Source of the DNA: CAYTZH01 sp964442285
GTDB lineage: Bacteria > Myxococcota_A > UBA9160 > JAFDET01
DNA length: 23,285 nucleotides
Assembly: GCA_964442285.1 (NCBI GenBank)
Contig: CAYTZH010000058.1
Location: 1 to 23,285 of the forward strand
Direction of reading: 5' to 3'
The position numbers and the translations under genes are program-made. The notes below the pieces were generated by a model that saw only the letters and a program-made list of their open reading frames with translations, ran no database searches and was not told the DNA's origin. Positions 8,062 through 14,991 of this stretch are shown here, in pieces. The stretch's first letter is position 1, and each line of letters starts with the position of its first letter.

Positions 8062-8681
8062 GGCGCCCGGGTCTCCGGGAAGAGCTCGTGGTCCACCCGG
8101 TCGCAGAGCGCGTGCAGGAGCGTGATGTGCACCTCCTGGATCCGGTCGGTGCGCTCCGACGGCACCACCAGCGCGAGGTCGACGCAGCTGGCCAGCTTGC
8201 CGCCGTCGCGGCCCGTGAGGCCCACGCTGCGCAGCCCCCGGGCCCGCGCCACCGCCACCGCCTCGAGCACGTTCGGGGAGTTGCCGGAGGTGGAGAGGGC
8301 GATGACCACGTCGCCGGCCCGGCCGTGGGCCTCCACGCCCCGCGCGAAGATCCGCTCGAAGCCGTAGTCGTTGCCGATGGCGGTCAGATCGGAGGTGTTG
8401 GCCGTGAGGGCGATCGCGGGCAGGGCCGCGCGCTCGCGCCGATAGCGGCCCGTCCACTCCGCGGCGATGTGCTGGGCATCTGCGGCAGAGCCTCCGTTCC
8501 CGAACAGCAGCACCTTGCCCCCCGCCCGGAAGCAGTCCACCACCAGGGCGACCGCTCGGGCCAGCGCCTCCGCCGAGGCCGCGCAGAAGGCCTGCTTCAC
8601 GGCCGCGCTCTCCTCGAAGCTGCGGCGGAGGGCGGCGATCCGGGCCGCGTGCGCATCGGCCGGGCTGGCGTTCGGGTCCAT
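8058..8681 (-). CDS. gmhA: D-sedoheptulose-7-phosphate isomerase (SIS domain)
   Basis: GmhA converts sedoheptulose 7-phosphate to D-glycero-D-manno-heptose 7-phosphate, the first step to ADP-heptose for lipopolysaccharide core. The 207-residue SIS-domain protein has the phosphate-binding loops FGNGGSAADAQH (60-71) and STSGNSPNV (130-138). The residues matching the general acid/base pair of GmhA are present: E75 in IAAEWTGRY and H185 in IQEVHIT. The relative DiaA, a replication-initiation protein, has the same fold, but retention of both catalytic residues favours GmhA. The ATG at 8681 follows a purine-rich GAGGGGAG ribosome site about five bases upstream. It is the first gene of the ten-gene unit; I could not pick out a convincing promoter in the 150-base divergent gap upstream. 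Confidence 0.88.
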   Translation of the reverse strand: MDPNASPADAHAARIAALRRSFEESAAVKQAFCAASAEALARAVALVVDCFRAGGKVLLFGNGGSAADAQHIAAEWTGRYRRERAALPAIALTANTSDLTAIGNDYGFERIFARGVEAHGRAGDVVIALSTSGNSPNVLEAVAVARARGLRSVGLTGRDGGKLASCVDLALVVPSERTDRIQEVHITLLHALCDRVDHELFPETRAP

Positions 8682-8835
8682 GGCGCTCCCCTCGTCGGCG
8701 TCGCGGTCCGCGGATGGCTGCAGAATGGCAAAAACGGCAGGAAAATCGAGGGGATCGACCCAGCGACCGCCACCCGGCGGCCGGGGCGCCCCCGCCGCCC
8801 GGCCGCCGCGACCCCCATGCTAGGATCGACGGGTG

Positions 8836-9300
8836 ATGTTGCGGAAGGCCTCGAGCCTGGGGCTCCTGCTAGGGGCGCTCGTCGCCGCCGGCTGGGCGGG
8901 CTGGACCGCCTGGCGCGGGGACAGCGCCGGTTGGCAGGCGCGCGCCTGGCTCTCGGCCCACGGGGTGAGGAGCTTCCGGGAGATCCCGGCCTCGCAGGCC
9001 CGCCTGCGGGTGGAGCGGGACGACGCGACCCTGATCCAGGTGGGCCCCTTCGCGGAGGTGCTGCCGGGCGCCCATCTGCTCCCCCCGGGCCGCGAGGTCT
9101 CGGCGTCGTTGCTCGAGTCGGCGACCGAGATCGTCGTCGTGAGCGCGGACCGCAACGCGGCCTACGCCTTCGCGGCACGTCTGGCCCGCGCCGGCATCGA
9201 AGGGGTCGCGGTGGTGGAAGGCGGCGTGGACGCCTGGCTGCGTCCGAGCCGATTCGCGGCCGAGCCGGCCGAGAGCCCCCGCGACGACCTGGACGGATAG
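8836..9300 (+). CDS. Membrane-anchored rhodanese-like protein without cysteine
   Basis: The 154-residue protein starts with one hydrophobic segment (about residues 8-26), a likely uncleaved anchor or signal peptide. A degenerate rhodanese-like domain follows: LIQVGPFAEVLPGAHLLPPG stands where rhodaneses have the 'IDVR...GHIPGA' region, and the C-terminal VVEGGVDAW matches the 'L-GG--AW' ending. In the active-site loop the family normally has Cys-x-x-x-x-R; here the loop reads VVVSADRNAAYA. The whole protein contains no cysteine, so sulfur transfer by the standard mechanism is excluded. A GTG lies one codon before the chosen ATG (8833) and cannot be ruled out. It precedes thioredoxin by 22 bases, so the two are probably co-transcribed. 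A binding or scaffold role is possible but unproven. Confidence 0.7.
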   Translation: MLRKASSLGLLLGALVAAGWAGWTAWRGDSAGWQARAWLSAHGVRSFREIPASQARLRVERDDATLIQVGPFAEVLPGAHLLPPGREVSASLLESATEIVVVSADRNAAYAFAARLARAGIEGVAVVEGGVDAWLRPSRFAAEPAESPRDDLDG

Positions 9301-9322
9301 AAAGCGAGAGGAGACCCGACCC

Positions 9323-9646
9323 ATGTCCGACGTGATCGATGTGACCGACCAGAGCTTCGAGGCCGAGGTGCTGCAGGCGGACGTACCCGCCGTCGTCGAC
9401 TTCTGGGCCGAGTGGTGCGCGCCCTGCCGCCAGATCGCGCCGATCATCAAGGAGCTCGCGGCCACCTACGACGGCAAGGTGAAGGTGGTGAAGGTCGACG
9501 TGGACGCCAACCCGAACACCGCCGGCAAGTACGGCGTGCGCTCCATCCCGACGGTCCTCGCCATCTCCGGCGGACAGGTGGTGGAGCAGCTCGTCGGGGC
9601 CCGACCCAGGTCGGCCTTCGACGAGATGTTCAAGAAGCTCGTCTAG
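9323..9646 (+). CDS. trxA: Thioredoxin
   Basis: A 107-residue single-domain thioredoxin that reduces disulfides in cytoplasmic proteins, itself recycled by thioredoxin reductase. The redox motif is WCAPC (C32 and C35) within VVDFWAEWCAPCRQIAP, and the cis-proline segment SIPTVL follows near residue 75. No signal peptide is present. A strong ribosome site (AGAGGAGA, 9307-9314) precedes the ATG. It lies 22 bases behind the rhodanese-like gene and has no obvious promoter of its own. Its TAG stop lies inside the palindrome CTAG (9643-9646), which on the other strand is the stop of the converging HAD gene. Confidence 0.96.
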   Translation: MSDVIDVTDQSFEAEVLQADVPAVVDFWAEWCAPCRQIAPIIKELAATYDGKVKVVKVDVDANPNTAGKYGVRSIPTVLAISGGQVVEQLVGARPRSAFDEMFKKLV

Positions 9647-10470
9647 GCCTCGGGGGCGCTCGTCGGGGCCTCGGGGGCGTTCGTCGGGGCCTCGGGGGCG
9701 TCGAGGAGCGGCGGCTCCGCCTCGCCGGTCTCACCGGCGCCGAGGCGGGGCGCGTCGCCCGCCGGCGGCGTGAAGAAACGCACGGGCCAGCGCCGGCGCA
9801 CCGCCGCCCGGTAGAGGAACGGATCGGGATTGACGACCACCGGGTGTCCCACCAGGTCCAGCAGGGGCATGTCGGTGATCGAGTCGGTGTAGAACCAGCT
9901 CTTCGCCAGGTCGATCCCCTGCTCCTCGATGAACTGCTGCAGCCAGTAGATCTTCCCTTCCTCGAAGCAGATCGGCTCGATCACGCGGCCCGTGAAGCGT
10001 CCGTTCTCCGTCTCCAGCCGCGTGTAGAGGAAGTGGCGGATGCTCAGGAACTCCGCCAGCGGCTTCACCACGAAGCGGGTCGCGCCCGACACGATGGCAA
10101 CCACGTGGCCCTGGGCCTTGTGGTGCTCGACCAGATCGATGGCTTCGGGGTAGACCGTCTCCACGACCATGTCGCGGAACCAGCGGTTCGCCTCCCGGGC
10201 GAGCGCGCGCTCGCTCTGTCCCCGGAAGTCGAGCATCATCTTCTTGGTCCAGGCCTTGATGTCGAGGACGCCGGCCTTGTAGCGCAGGTATGCGCCGAGG
10301 CCCTTCACCAGGTCCCAGGTCCCCACCTCGCCGCGCTCGTAGCGGTATTTCATGTAGAGCGTGCCGGAGTTCTCGGCGAGGAGCGTCTTGTCCATGTCGA
10401 AGAAGGCGCCCGCGCGCGGGGCCGCGTCGCGGGAGTTCGAGCGCCGGCGCGCGGGACGGGGGGCGGCCAT
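9643..10470 (-). CDS. HAD-IB family phosphatase (SerB-like)
   Basis: A 275-residue HAD-superfamily subfamily IB hydrolase. Motif I is FFDMDKTLL with nucleophile D25 and acid/base D27. Motif II is IVSGATRFV, motif III lies around FEEGKIYWL, and motif IV is YTDSITDMPLL. This motif set is shared by phosphoserine phosphatases and by a broad group of conserved HAD-IB proteins whose substrates are mostly unknown. The lack of other serine-pathway genes argues against calling it serB. A basic N-terminal extension (about 20 residues) and a C-terminal Ala/Pro/Glu-rich tail with 7-residue repeats flank the domain. The gene starts 13 bases after rodA, so it is probably the last gene of the rod-shape operon; a lipid- or wall-precursor phosphatase role would fit the context but is inference. 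Confidence 0.85.
   Translation of the reverse strand: MAAPRPARRRSNSRDAAPRAGAFFDMDKTLLAENSGTLYMKYRYERGEVGTWDLVKGLGAYLRYKAGVLDIKAWTKKMMLDFRGQSERALAREANRWFRDMVVETVYPEAIDLVEHHKAQGHVVAIVSGATRFVVKPLAEFLSIRHFLYTRLETENGRFTGRVIEPICFEEGKIYWLQQFIEEQGIDLAKSWFYTDSITDMPLLDLVGHPVVVNPDPFLYRAAVRRRWPVRFFTPPAGDAPRLGAGETGEAEPPLLDAPEAPTNAPEAPTSAPEA
9647..9700. repeat. 21-bp tandem repeat in the 3' end of the HAD gene
   Basis: Two nearly identical 21-base units (9647-9667 and 9668-9688, differing at one base) and a partial third (from 9689) start with GCCTCGGGGGCG. Read on the minus strand they encode the repeated PEAPTxA tail of the HAD phosphatase. The unit is a multiple of three, so copy-number change would lengthen or shorten the tail without a frameshift. 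Confidence 0.85.
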
Positions 10471-10483
10471 GTCGGGGAGTCTA

Positions 10484-11596
10484 CTAGAAGACGTAGCGCC
10501 GCATCGACACGTTCAGCAGCAGGCCGATCGCGATCAGCGCCGCCAGCAGGGCCGAGCCGCCGTAGCTGAACAGGGGCAGGGGCACGCCGATCACCGGCGC
10601 CAGCCCGAGCACCATGGCCACGTTGATGGCGGCCGGCCAGAAGAGGCAGCCCACGAGCCCCACCGCCAGCATGGCGCCGAAGGTGTCCTTGGCGTTGCGG
10701 GCGATCCACAGCCCCCAGAGCAGCATGGACAGGTAGAGCCCGAGGACGACGAAGCTGCCCAGGAGGCCCCACTCCTCGGCGAAGACCGAGAAGACGAAGT
10801 CCGTGTGCTGGGTGGGGAGGAAGCGCAGCTGGGTCTGGGTGCCCTCGAGCCAGCCCTTGCCGAACAGGCCCCCGGAGCCCACGGCGATCTTGGACTGGAT
10901 GGCCTGGTAGCCGGACGCCAGGGGATCCCGGGCCGGGTCGATGAAGTCGAGGATCCGGCTGCGCTGGTACTCCTTCAGCCCGAAGCGCCACAGGCCGGCG
11001 CCCGCCGCCGCACCCACCACGGCGATCGCCCCCCAGGCGCGCGCCGGGATGCGGAGGAAGGGGGCGTAGGTGGACGCCACCAGCAGCGTGAGGAGGGCCA
11101 CGCCCATGTCGCGCTGGAGGACGATCAGGCCCACGGGCAGGGCCACCAGCGCCGCGGGCATGAGCACGTCGCGCAGGTCCGCACTGCCCGGGCGGTTGGG
11201 ACGCCGCTGGAAGTAGCGCGCCAGGGCCACCACCAGGGCGATCTTCGCCAGCTCGGCCGGCTGGAGGCGGAAGGGTCCGTAGACGAGCCAGGCCTGGCTG
11301 CCGCGGGTCACGGGAGCCACGAACAGCGTGAGGGCCAGGAGGCCCAGGCCGGCGGTGTAGATGGGCAGCGCCAGGCGCTCCAAGCGGCGGTAGTCCACCA
11401 CCAGCACCACCAGAAGCGCGCCCGCGGCGACCGCCAGCACACCGAGCTGGCGCCGCATCTCCGGGGCGAGGCCCTGCCCGGCGGACGACGCCGTGGCGGA
11501 GAACAGGTTGCCCAGACCGATCCCGATGAGCAGCACCACCAGGACGGCGAAGACCCAGTCGAAGTGCTGGACGGAGCGGCGGTCAATCCGCAGCAC
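10484..11596 (-). CDS. rodA: Rod-shape peptidoglycan glycosyltransferase RodA
   Basis: RodA is the SEDS-family glycosyltransferase that polymerises lipid II with PBP2 during elongation. The 370-residue protein has about ten membrane spans and family landmarks: FRLQPAELAKIALV after the third or fourth span, VLQRDMGVALL, the large extracellular segment ending FLPTQHTDFVFSVFAEEWG, and PLPLFSYGGSALLA near the C-terminus. The order mreD-mrdA-rodA and the lack of division genes favour RodA over FtsW. I chose the GTG at 11596, which overlaps the PBP2 stop by 14 bases; there is no ATG before the first span. Overlap with mrdA suggests coupled synthesis of the PBP2-RodA pair. Confidence 0.95.
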   Translation of the reverse strand: MLRIDRRSVQHFDWVFAVLVVLLIGIGLGNLFSATASSAGQGLAPEMRRQLGVLAVAAGALLVVLVVDYRRLERLALPIYTAGLGLLALTLFVAPVTRGSQAWLVYGPFRLQPAELAKIALVVALARYFQRRPNRPGSADLRDVLMPAALVALPVGLIVLQRDMGVALLTLLVASTYAPFLRIPARAWGAIAVVGAAAGAGLWRFGLKEYQRSRILDFIDPARDPLASGYQAIQSKIAVGSGGLFGKGWLEGTQTQLRFLPTQHTDFVFSVFAEEWGLLGSFVVLGLYLSMLLWGLWIARNAKDTFGAMLAVGLVGCLFWPAAINVAMVLGLAPVIGVPLPLFSYGGSALLAALIAIGLLLNVSMRRYVF

Positions 11597-13451
11597 GGGC
11601 CATCTCCGCCGGAACCTCCGGCTGCCGCTTCTCGAAGTAGCGGGTGAGGATGCGGCCGGCGACCGGCGCAGCCACCGCGCCCCCGCCCCCGCCGTGCTCC
11701 ACCAGCACCACCACGACGATCTCCGGCGCGTCGGCGGGCGCGAAGGCCGCGAACCAGGCGTGGTCCCGATGGCGCACCGGCACCTCGTCCTCGTCGACGT
11801 CCTCGGTGTGCACCAGCGAGACCACCTGGGCGGTCCCGGTCTTGCCCGCCACCCGGACACCCGGAACCCGGGCGCGAGCGCCGGTCCCGCGCGGCTCCAT
11901 CACCACGCCCTCCAGGGCCCGTCGGACCCGCGCGAGGTGGACGTCGCCCACGGGCACCGTGCGGCGCACGCTCGGCGCCGGCGCCTGCACGAGCTGGCCG
12001 TCGCGGTCGAAGACCCGCAGCACCAGGCGCGGCTCCACCGTGCGGCCGCCGTTGGCCAGGGCGGCGAACGCCACCGCCAGCTGCAGGGGCGTCACGAGGT
12101 TGAAGCCCTGGCCGATGGAGGCCGAGACGGTCTCGCCCCGGACCCAGGGCTCGGCGAGGCGCCGTTGCTTCCAGGCGCGGGTCGGCACCAGGCCGGCCCG
12201 CTCTCCCGGGAGCGGCAGCGCCGTGGTCCGGCCCAGGCCGAAGCCGCGGGCGAAGAACGCCAGCCGGTCGATCCCGAGCTCGAGACCCACGTTGTAGAAG
12301 AATACGTCGCAGGAGTGGACCAGGGCCTGGTGCAGGTCCACCCAGCCGTGACCGGGACGCTTCCAGCAGCGGTACACCCGGCGTCCGAGCCGGAAGTGTC
12401 CCGGGCAGAAGAAGCGCTCCTCCGGCTCCACCACGCCCTCCTCCAGCGCGGCCGCCGCGACGATCGCCTTGTAGGTGGAGCCCGGCGGGTACTGCCCGGA
12501 CAGGGCGCGGTTCTGGAGGGGCTTCCACTCGTCGTCCCGGAGGGCCTGCCAGGTCTCGGCGTCGATGCCGGCGGCGAAGTCGTTGGGGTCGAAGGCGGGC
12601 CGGGAGACCAGGGCGAGGACGTCGCCGTTGCGCGGGTCGAGGGCCACCACGGCCCCCGCCGGTCCCTCGGACGCGTCCAGGGCCCGGGTGGCCTCGAGCT
12701 GCAGGTCGAGGTCCAGGGCCAGCACGGCGGTGCCGCCGCGCACCGAGGCCACCTCGTCGAGGAGCTCCACCTCGCGACCCGCCGCGTCGACGACCACGTT
12801 GCGACCGCCGTCGCGCCCCCGCAGGCTCTCCTCGAGCAGCGCCTCGACGCCCGACTGCCCCACCACCTCGCCCGCCCGGTGGCTGGCGTACTCCCGCCGG
12901 GCGAGCTGAGCGGCGGTGACCTCGCCGAGCGTCCCCAGCAGGTGCGCAGCGGCGCCGCCATACACGTAGTCGCGACGGGGCCGGACATCGGTCACCACGC
13001 CGGGCAGGGCGTAGCGATGGGACTCCACCCGGGCGAGCTGGGCGTACGCGAGGTCTCCCGCGAGGCGGACCGGCTGGTAGCGGGCGCGGCCGCGGACGGC
13101 GCCCACCCGCTCGCGCAGCGCCTCGGCGTCGGCCTCGAGGAGCCGCGCCAGCAGCGAGAACGTGACCTCGGGCCGCCCCAGCCCGTTCGGGATCACCTGC
13201 ACCCCGAAGGCCGGCCGGGTCGTCACCAGGGCCCGGCCCTCGCGGTCCACGATGTCGCCGCGGGGCGCGGTGACGCGCAGCGTGCGCACCGAGTTGCGCT
13301 CGGAGCGGTCGAGGAAGGCCTCCCCCTCGATCACCTGGAGCTGGATCAGCCGCAGTCCGAAGACGCCGAAGACGAGGACCAGGAAGGCGGCCAAGATGCG
13401 GAGTCCGCCGTCGACGGGAAGGTCGTTCCCGGAGCCGAGGCTGCTGCGCAC
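11583..13451 (-). CDS. mrdA: Penicillin-binding protein 2 (elongation transpeptidase)
   Basis: PBP2 cross-links peptidoglycan during rod elongation and activates RodA. The 622-residue class B PBP has one N-terminal membrane span (about 17-35) and then the pedestal domain, beginning near NSVRTLRVTAPRGDIVDREG. The transpeptidase motifs are complete: S325-T-Y-K328 (PPGSTYKAIVAA), S380-C-D382 (the SxD form also seen in other PBP2 proteins) and K537-T-G (VAGKTGTAQVV). The GTG at 13451 lies two bases after the mreD stop; upstream in-frame codons fall inside mreD. The periplasmic part follows the single anchor. Near its C-terminus a histidine/acid-rich loop (LVHTEDVDEDEVP) follows the KTG motif, probably variable surface sequence. 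Confidence 0.96.
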   Translation of the reverse strand: MRSSLGSGNDLPVDGGLRILAAFLVLVFGVFGLRLIQLQVIEGEAFLDRSERNSVRTLRVTAPRGDIVDREGRALVTTRPAFGVQVIPNGLGRPEVTFSLLARLLEADAEALRERVGAVRGRARYQPVRLAGDLAYAQLARVESHRYALPGVVTDVRPRRDYVYGGAAAHLLGTLGEVTAAQLARREYASHRAGEVVGQSGVEALLEESLRGRDGGRNVVVDAAGREVELLDEVASVRGGTAVLALDLDLQLEATRALDASEGPAGAVVALDPRNGDVLALVSRPAFDPNDFAAGIDAETWQALRDDEWKPLQNRALSGQYPPGSTYKAIVAAAALEEGVVEPEERFFCPGHFRLGRRVYRCWKRPGHGWVDLHQALVHSCDVFFYNVGLELGIDRLAFFARGFGLGRTTALPLPGERAGLVPTRAWKQRRLAEPWVRGETVSASIGQGFNLVTPLQLAVAFAALANGGRTVEPRLVLRVFDRDGQLVQAPAPSVRRTVPVGDVHLARVRRALEGVVMEPRGTGARARVPGVRVAGKTGTAQVVSLVHTEDVDEDEVPVRHRDHAWFAAFAPADAPEIVVVVLVEHGGGGGAVAAPVAGRILTRYFEKRQPEVPAEMARAAD

Positions 13452-13453
13452 GC

Positions 13454-13993
13454 CTAGACGCTCCGCGCCCGGGAGCCCACCTGCAGCGCCGCCCGGGGCA
13501 CCTCGTCGGTGCCGGCCAGCAGTGCGGCGAAGCGGCCCACCGCCGCGATGGCGGCCGGGGCGCACAGGGCGCTCACGCAGGCGTGGAAGGCAAGCTGGCG
13601 GAAGAAGGCCGGCCCGAGGTCGGCGGCGCCGGCGAACAGCCGGGTGAGGCCGGCGGTGCCGAGCCCGTAGGCCAGCACCAGCCCGGCGACCAGCGCCGCG
13701 CGGGGCAGCGGTCGCTGGAGGTTCAGGGCGCGGTTGGCGATGCGCGTGGCGGCCACCGCCAGGGCCAGCAGCAGGGCGTGCTGTCCGAGCAGGGCGCCGG
13801 TGAGGAGATCGGTCGCGTAGCCCAGGAAGGCGGCCACCAGCAACGCCCCTCCCGGCGCGATGGACACGCCGGCCCCGACCGCCACCAGGAAGGCGAGGTC
13901 CGGGAACAGCCAGGCCGCCGCGAAGGTCCCGAGGGTGCCCTGGACCAGGAGTGCGATGCAGCCCAGGGCGACGAGTCCGGGGACCTGCCTCAC
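13454..13993 (-). CDS. mreD: Rod-shape-determining protein MreD
   Basis: MreD is a small integral membrane partner of MreC and PBP2/RodA in the elongasome. The 179-residue product has about five or six hydrophobic spans; MreD proteins are poorly conserved, so position between mreC and mrdA carries much of the weight. The segment AFLGYATDLLTGALLGQHALL matches the usual conserved 'G--xDxL-G--xG' span. The GTG at 13993 overlaps the mreC stop as GTGA. Starting further upstream would extend into the repeat-rich 3' end of mreC and give a low-complexity Arg/Gly leader. Confidence 0.88.
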   Translation of the reverse strand: MRQVPGLVALGCIALLVQGTLGTFAAAWLFPDLAFLVAVGAGVSIAPGGALLVAAFLGYATDLLTGALLGQHALLLALAVAATRIANRALNLQRPLPRAALVAGLVLAYGLGTAGLTRLFAGAADLGPAFFRQLAFHACVSALCAPAAIAAVGRFAALLAGTDEVPRAALQVGSRARSV

Positions 13994-14982
13994 GGCGTCG
14001 TCCCCTCCCCGGCCGCCGCCGTGTCCCGGGCGGTCGGGGCCGGGGCGCCGTCGCCGGCCTCGGCCGGGGCGCTGTCGCCCGCCTCGGCCGGGGCGCCGTC
14101 GCCCGCCTCGGCCGGGTACAGCAGATCCATGGTCGGGGCGCGCCACAGCATCACGAACACGTTCTCGAGTCGACCGAAGTCGACGGCGGTCTCCACCAGC
14201 GCGGTCTGGAGCAGGTCGCCGGCCTCCTCCACGCCCACCACGCGGCCGATCCGCACGCCCTTCGGGTACAGGCCGCCCAGTCCCGAGGTGATCACCACGT
14301 CGCCCACCTGCACGTCGGCGCCGCGCACCACGAACTCGAACTCCACCCGGTCGCCGCGGCGGCCGCGCACGATCCCGCGCGCGCGACTGCGCTGCACGAT
14401 CCCGTCGACGGCGCTCTGGGGGTCGAGCAGGAGCATGGCCTTCGAGGCGCGCCGGGACGTGGCCGTGAGCAGGCCCACGAGCCCCTCCTCGGTCACCACG
14501 GGCATCCCCGGCGCCAGTCCGTGGCCGCGGCCCCGGTCCAGGAGCACCGAGCGGAACCAGGGCGACACGTCCTGGCCGACGACCTCCGTCGGGAGCAGGG
14601 GCATCTCGAGATCGGAACGCATCTCGGCGATGCGCTGGAGGTGGCCGCTGGCCACCAGCGCCTCGCGGTACTGCAGGTTGGCCTCCTCCAGCTCGACGAT
14701 CCGCGCCCGGAGCCGCTCGTTCTCGGTGTTCAGCCCCACGAGCGCCACGTAGCGGCTCCAGACCTCGCGGGCGACGTCGGCCGGGGTGGCCATCATCTTC
14801 TGGACGGGAGCGGCCAGGTCGAGCACGAGACCGGGCAGGAAGGCGTGGTCGCGGGCGCCCCGACGGCTCGCGCGGTGATCCGACACCATGGTCGTGAGCG
14901 CCGCGACGACGATCGCAGCGAGCAGCAGCAGCACCCGTAGGCGTACGAAGAGATCGCGCACGGCCCCCCCAGCCCGCGCCAT
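13990..14982 (-). CDS. mreC: Rod-shape-determining protein MreC
   Basis: MreC is a bitopic periplasmic scaffold that links MreB filaments to PBP2 and RodA. The 330-residue protein has one N-terminal span (about 15-33) and a short coiled coil around residues 84-110 (LNTENERLRARIVELEEANL). The two beta-barrel halves follow, with the typical RGHGLAPGMPVVTEEGLVG block and the later VQVGDVVITSGLGGLYPKG block. The C-terminus adds an Ala/Pro/Glu/Gly tail of about 50 residues with three 8-residue repeats, an extension beyond the conserved domain. It starts nine bases after mreB ends and overlaps mreD by four bases. Confidence 0.95.
   Translation of the reverse strand: MARAGGAVRDLFVRLRVLLLLAAIVVAALTTMVSDHRASRRGARDHAFLPGLVLDLAAPVQKMMATPADVAREVWSRYVALVGLNTENERLRARIVELEEANLQYREALVASGHLQRIAEMRSDLEMPLLPTEVVGQDVSPWFRSVLLDRGRGHGLAPGMPVVTEEGLVGLLTATSRRASKAMLLLDPQSAVDGIVQRSRARGIVRGRRGDRVEFEFVVRGADVQVGDVVITSGLGGLYPKGVRIGRVVGVEEAGDLLQTALVETAVDFGRLENVFVMLWRAPTMDLLYPAEAGDGAPAEAGDSAPAEAGDGAPAPTARDTAAAGEGTTP
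14040..14111. repeat. 24-bp tandem repeat in the 3' end of mreC
   Basis: Three consecutive 24-base units (14040-14063, 14064-14087, 14088-14111) start with CCGGGGCG and differ by only one or two bases. A five-base remnant follows. On the minus strand they encode the repeated AEAGDGAP/AEAGDSAP tail of MreC. The unit keeps the reading frame. Confidence 0.9.
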
Positions 14983-14991
14983 CGCCCCGGC

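Noticed and set aside
8682..8832. Promoter of the ten-gene unit or of the rhodanese-thioredoxin pair
   Set aside because: The divergent gap has AT-richer patches near 8725-8750, but no -35/-10 pair I could defend on either strand.
9643..10470. Naming the HAD gene serB
   Set aside because: Motifs are shared by many HAD-IB proteins and the context is cell shape, not serine synthesis.
11493..13457. 654-residue plus-strand open frame opposite mrdA and rodA
   Set aside because: Antisense to genes with complete catalytic motifs; composition is typical of GC-rich shadow frames.
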